Shown: positions 12,856 to 15,317 of the stretch, piece by piece
Position numbering within the stretch: the first letter of the stretch is position 1
Layout: each line of letters begins with the position of its first letter
DNA from: an uncultured Blautia sp.
GTDB lineage: Bacteria > Bacillota_A > Clostridia > Lachnospirales > Lachnospiraceae
DNA: 15,317 nucleotides
Assembly (NCBI GenBank): GCA_905209435.1
Contig: CAJLTE010000076.1
Coordinates: forward strand, 1-15,317
Direction: 5' to 3'
Notes under the pieces: model-generated
What the model was told of the DNA's origin: nothing
What the model saw: the letters and a program-made list of their open reading frames with translations, nothing else
Database searches by the model: none
Translations under genes and position numbers: made by a program

Positions 12856-13612
12856 GATTGAGCTCCTTCCAGATAAGGTTAAAATAAGATTTAAAGTCGG
12901 GGGCATTTCTGGAAGCCATCGGAGTACGGTTTTCCAGATCAAAACAGATCGGTACGATCTTACGAATAATGGCAGGCCGGGGAGAAAGAATGATAACCCG
13001 GTCTGCCATGCTGATCGCTTCCGAAATATCATGAGTGACAAGGATCGCAGTCTTTTTCTCCTGACGCAGGATCCTGCCGATGTCATCACTGACATTGAGC
13101 CGGGTCTGGTAGTCAAGAGCGGAGAAAGGTTCGTCAAGCAGAAGAAGCTCCGGCTTTAATGCCAGAGTACGGATCAGGGCAGCTCTCTGGCGCATTCCTC
13201 CGGATAATTCAGACGGATGAGCAGAACGGAATTTGTCCAAACCGTAATCCGAGAGAAGCTGATCTACATAAGCAAGCTTTTCGGCAGTGAGTTCTTTACG
13301 GATTTCCAGACCGAGAAGAACATTTTTATAAATTGTCCGCCACTCCAGCAGATGATCCTTTTGTAACATATATCCGATACGGCAGTCACCGGAAGTCACC
13401 GGCGTACCGTCCAGAAGAATCTGCCCCTGTTCCGGCCGGATCAGCCCGCAGATCAGGTTCAGCAGTGTGGACTTTCCACAGCCTGACGGTCCGACAATAG
13501 CGAGAAATTCGCCGGGCATCAGCTGAAAGGATATATGAGAAAGGGCAGGGGTTTCCCCTGATAAACTATGATAGGAGAGACAGACATCTGTAATATCCAG
13601 CAGTGGTTTCAT
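12845..13612 (-). CDS. ABC transporter ATP-binding protein, SsuB/TauB/ThiZ-like
   Basis: The 255-residue ATPase powers the permease encoded just downstream. All nucleotide-binding parts are intact: Walker A GPSGCGKST (41-49), Q-loop Gln84, signature LSGGMRQR (136-143), Walker B LLLLDE (156-161), SALD D-loop (164-167) and switch His194 in VTHD. The start is ATG 13612, where GGAGG lies seven bases upstream; an upstream in-frame ATG adds 16 residues without a ribosome site. It is translationally coupled to the permease by overlap. No clear promoter and no TPP-type leader was seen upstream, so the substrate stays undecided. Confidence 0.92.
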   Translation of the reverse strand: MKPLLDITDVCLSYHSLSGETPALSHISFQLMPGEFLAIVGPSGCGKSTLLNLICGLIRPEQGQILLDGTPVTSGDCRIGYMLQKDHLLEWRTIYKNVLLGLEIRKELTAEKLAYVDQLLSDYGLDKFRSAHPSELSGGMRQRAALIRTLALKPELLLLDEPFSALDYQTRLNVSDDIGRILRQEKKTAILVTHDISEAISMADRVIILSPRPAIIRKIVPICFDLENRTPMASRNAPDFKSYFNLIWKELNHDA

Positions 13613-13636
13613 ACAGATACCTCCATGTTTGCTAGG

Positions 13637-13655
13637 ATGAATATTAATGAATATT
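13637..13655. repeat. Tandem 9-bp repeat upstream of the ABC operon
   Basis: ATGAATATT occurs twice with a 10-bp period (13637-13645 and 13647-13655), 25-43 bp upstream of the ATPase start. The period of one helical turn is compatible with a regulator site; the sequence is very AT-rich, so chance is possible. Confidence 0.3.
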
Positions 13656-13689
13656 TTCATAATTTATGATATGCAGAAATGCCGGGGTA

Positions 13690-13698
13690 TGATATAAT
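13690..13698 (+). promoter_or_regulatory. Extended -10 promoter for the flippase-pssA operon
   Basis: TG-A-TATAAT (13690-13698) is a perfect extended -10 element; no good -35 box lies upstream, as is usual for this type. It leaves a leader of about 110 nt before the start at 13815. Confidence 0.55.
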
Positions 13699-13814
13699 AG
13701 ATAAACTATAGTATTTTTACTTAAGGATTCTGTTCATGACAGACACCAGGACATAAAAGAAAGTATAGAAACCAGAGAAATGCTGTAAAAAACTGTATCA
13801 AGAAAGTGTAAGAA

Positions 13815-14843
13815 ATGAGAACTAAGAAAAAAGCGATATTCAACACAGTCTTTCTGATCCTCGTATTTTCTCTTACTGTATATATGGTATTTAAGGGAGA
13901 GGATCTGGGAGAGATTATCCATACAGTACGGCAGGCAGATCCGGTTTACTTACTGATCAGTATCGTCTGCGTGGTGCTGTTCATACTTGGTGAGTCCGTG
14001 ATCATCTTCTATATGATGAAGACTCTCGGGGCGAAAGTAAAAATGGGACATTGTGCCCTGTATTCCTTTGTCGGATTCTTTTTCAGCTGCATTACCCCGT
14101 CTGCGTCCGGCGGACAGCCTATGCAGATTTATTTTATGAAAAAGGACAAACTTCCGATTCCTGTTACTACGCTGGTTCTGATGATCGTTACCATTACCTA
14201 TAAAGCAGTCCTGGTGGTGATCGGAATTGTGATCTGGCTTTTCGGCAGAGGTTTTCTGGAGGGATACCTGGGTCAGTACATGTGGGTATTTTACCTGGGT
14301 GTAGGCCTGAATATTTTCTGCGTCACTTTTATGATGATTCTTGTATTTGCGCCGGGACTGGCGAAATGGATCATGGTAAAAGGCCTGAAGCTTATCGAGC
14401 ATTTCCGTTTTCTTAAGCCAAAGAAGACCAGGCTTGAGAAACTGGAAGCGTCCATGGATCAGTACCATGAGACGGCAGCTTTTTGGGCAAGTCACAAGCT
14501 GGTGATCCTGAAAGTATTTCTGATCACTATGGTGCAGAGAATTTTGTTATTTACAGTTACATACTGGGTATACCGTTCGCTGGGATTTCATGGATATTCC
14601 ATCATAACCCTTACGATTTTGCAGTCTGTCATATCTGTCTCTGTTGATATGCTGCCTTTACCCGGAGGAATGGGAATCAGTGAATCTCTTTATCTGGTGA
14701 TGTTTGCACCGATTTTTGGAGAGTCATTACTTCCTGCAATGTTACTCAGCAGAGGAATTTCCTATTATGCACAGATGTTGATCAGTGCAGTGATGACCTG
14801 TGTGGCATATCTTATAATAGGAAGAAAAGAACAAGAAGATTAG
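13815..14843 (+). CDS. LPG-synthase-type transmembrane (flippase-like) protein
   Basis: This 342-residue membrane protein with about eight helices matches the lysylphosphatidylglycerol synthase transmembrane (UPF0104, flippase-like) domain without the MprF aminoacyl-transferase domain. Diagnostic segments are SCITPSASGGQPMQIYFMKK (91-110) and VDMLPLPGGMGISE (277-290). In MprF this domain moves charged lipids across the membrane; stand-alone proteins probably flip lipids or lipid-linked sugars. The ATG at 13815 has only a weak upstream site. The next gene begins 10 bp after its stop and encodes a phospholipid head-group enzyme, which suggests a joint role in membrane lipid handling. Confidence 0.85.
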   Translation: MRTKKKAIFNTVFLILVFSLTVYMVFKGEDLGEIIHTVRQADPVYLLISIVCVVLFILGESVIIFYMMKTLGAKVKMGHCALYSFVGFFFSCITPSASGGQPMQIYFMKKDKLPIPVTTLVLMIVTITYKAVLVVIGIVIWLFGRGFLEGYLGQYMWVFYLGVGLNIFCVTFMMILVFAPGLAKWIMVKGLKLIEHFRFLKPKKTRLEKLEASMDQYHETAAFWASHKLVILKVFLITMVQRILLFTVTYWVYRSLGFHGYSIITLTILQSVISVSVDMLPLPGGMGISESLYLVMFAPIFGESLLPAMLLSRGISYYAQMLISAVMTCVAYLIIGRKEQED

Positions 14844-14853
14844 GGGAGAAGTT

Positions 14854-15317
14854 ATGTTATTAGGAATTTATGATTACACAGTAGTGCTGACATATATCAG
14901 CCTTGGAATATCAGTCTTTGGAATCACAAGAGCTTTGGAGGGGAATTTCCGTGTCGCAATTTTCTGTCTGGCACTTTCCGGTTTATGCGACATGTTTGAT
15001 GGAAAAATTGCCAGAACAAAGAAAAATCGTACAGATGATGAAAAGAATTTTGGAATTCAGATAGATTCCCTATGTGATGTAGTCTGCTTTGGAATTTTTC
15101 CGGCAATGATATGTTATTGCCTGGGAGTAAATACTCCGGGCGGAATAGCGGCACTGATTTTTTACAGTGTGGCATCTGTCATCCGACTTGCGTATTTTAA
15201 TGTCACAGAAACAAAGAGGCAGAATGAAACGTCTGAGAACAGACTGTATTATCAGGGACTGCCGATCACATCTATGGCGATCATCCTGCCGTTTCTTTAT
15301 CTGATGAGAAGGTATTG
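14854..15317 (+). CDS. pssA: CDP-alcohol phosphatidyltransferase, probably phosphatidylserine synthase (partial)
   Basis: The first 154 codons are present and the gene continues past the right edge. The CDP-alcohol phosphatidyltransferase signature is complete: Asp46, Asp49-Gly50, Ala53-Arg54, then Gly67, Asp71 and Asp75. The DGKIARTKKNRTDDEKNFG stretch with its longer 12-residue gap before Gly67, followed by IDSLCDVVCFG, resembles bacterial type II PssA, which joins serine to CDP-diacylglycerol. A phosphatidylglycerophosphate or inositol-type enzyme is less likely but not excluded. The start ATG 14854 has GGGAGAA upstream and lies 10 bp after the flippase-like gene, so the two form an operon. 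Confidence 0.82.
   Translation, partial: MLLGIYDYTVVLTYISLGISVFGITRALEGNFRVAIFCLALSGLCDMFDGKIARTKKNRTDDEKNFGIQIDSLCDVVCFGIFPAMICYCLGVNTPGGIAALIFYSVASVIRLAYFNVTETKRQNETSENRLYYQGLPITSMAIILPFLYLMRRY

Noticed and set aside
12856..13137. Extended N-terminus of the ABC permease
   Set aside because: The extra 94 residues lie antisense-free but fully inside the ATPase gene in another frame and look non-natural; ATG 12855 has a good ribosome site.
13613..13700. TPP riboswitch upstream of the ABC operon, as for ThiXYZ systems
   Set aside because: No CTGAGA-type core or multi-stem fold was found; a CTGAGA at 11982 is on the wrong side and isolated.

Overview
The window looks like chromosomal DNA from a gut-type Lachnospiraceae (Blautia/Dorea-like Clostridia). 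This is inferred from AGGAGG-type ribosome binding sites, occasional TTG and GTG starts, TTGACA/TATAAT promoters, the PdxR-pdxST pathway for vitamin B6, two MATE transporters and a HicAB pair. No integrase, transposase, rRNA, tRNA or CRISPR array is visible. Both edges cut through genes: the left edge holds the start of an rmlA-like gene and the right edge a pssA-like gene.

Left part (1-4.6 kb). A MerR regulator fused to a SAM-dependent methyltransferase points left toward an rmlA-type sugar-nucleotide gene. The gap between them holds a textbook MerR-type promoter: a 19-bp spacer filled by a perfect 9-bp dyad. Diverging to the right are a DUF3825-like protein, a membrane acyltransferase (with its own promoter overlapping the previous stop codon) and a single-pass membrane protein of unknown function.

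Middle (4.3-9.1 kb). Two unrelated-looking MATE exporters lie tail to tail. The first is preceded by a strong promoter, a three-strand RNA switch and an intrinsic terminator. This layout suggests a ligand-controlled attenuator, possibly the guanidine-IV (mepA-motif) class known from clostridial MATE genes. The second has a 14-bp hairpin just ahead of its ribosome binding site and a palindrome around its -10 box.

Vitamin B6 block (7.6-10.6 kb). A MocR-type regulator (pdxR) diverges from pdxS and pdxT, the two subunits of PLP synthase, with an inverted repeat in the shared gap. Directly after pdxT comes an independently promoted CsoR-type metal-sensing repressor that starts at TTG and has no visible target gene.

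Right part (11-15.3 kb). A HicA toxin gene (56 codons) and its HicB antitoxin follow a promoter carrying four TACGC half-sites. A compound hairpin terminator separates them from a convergent ABC permease/ATPase pair of the SsuBC/TauBC/ThiXZ kind, which lacks a binding protein here. The window ends with a flippase-like (LPG synthase transmembrane) protein and a CDP-alcohol phosphatidyltransferase in one operon, a membrane-phospholipid module.

The strongest leads for something new are the MerR-methyltransferase/rmlA promoter pair and the MATE leader RNA.
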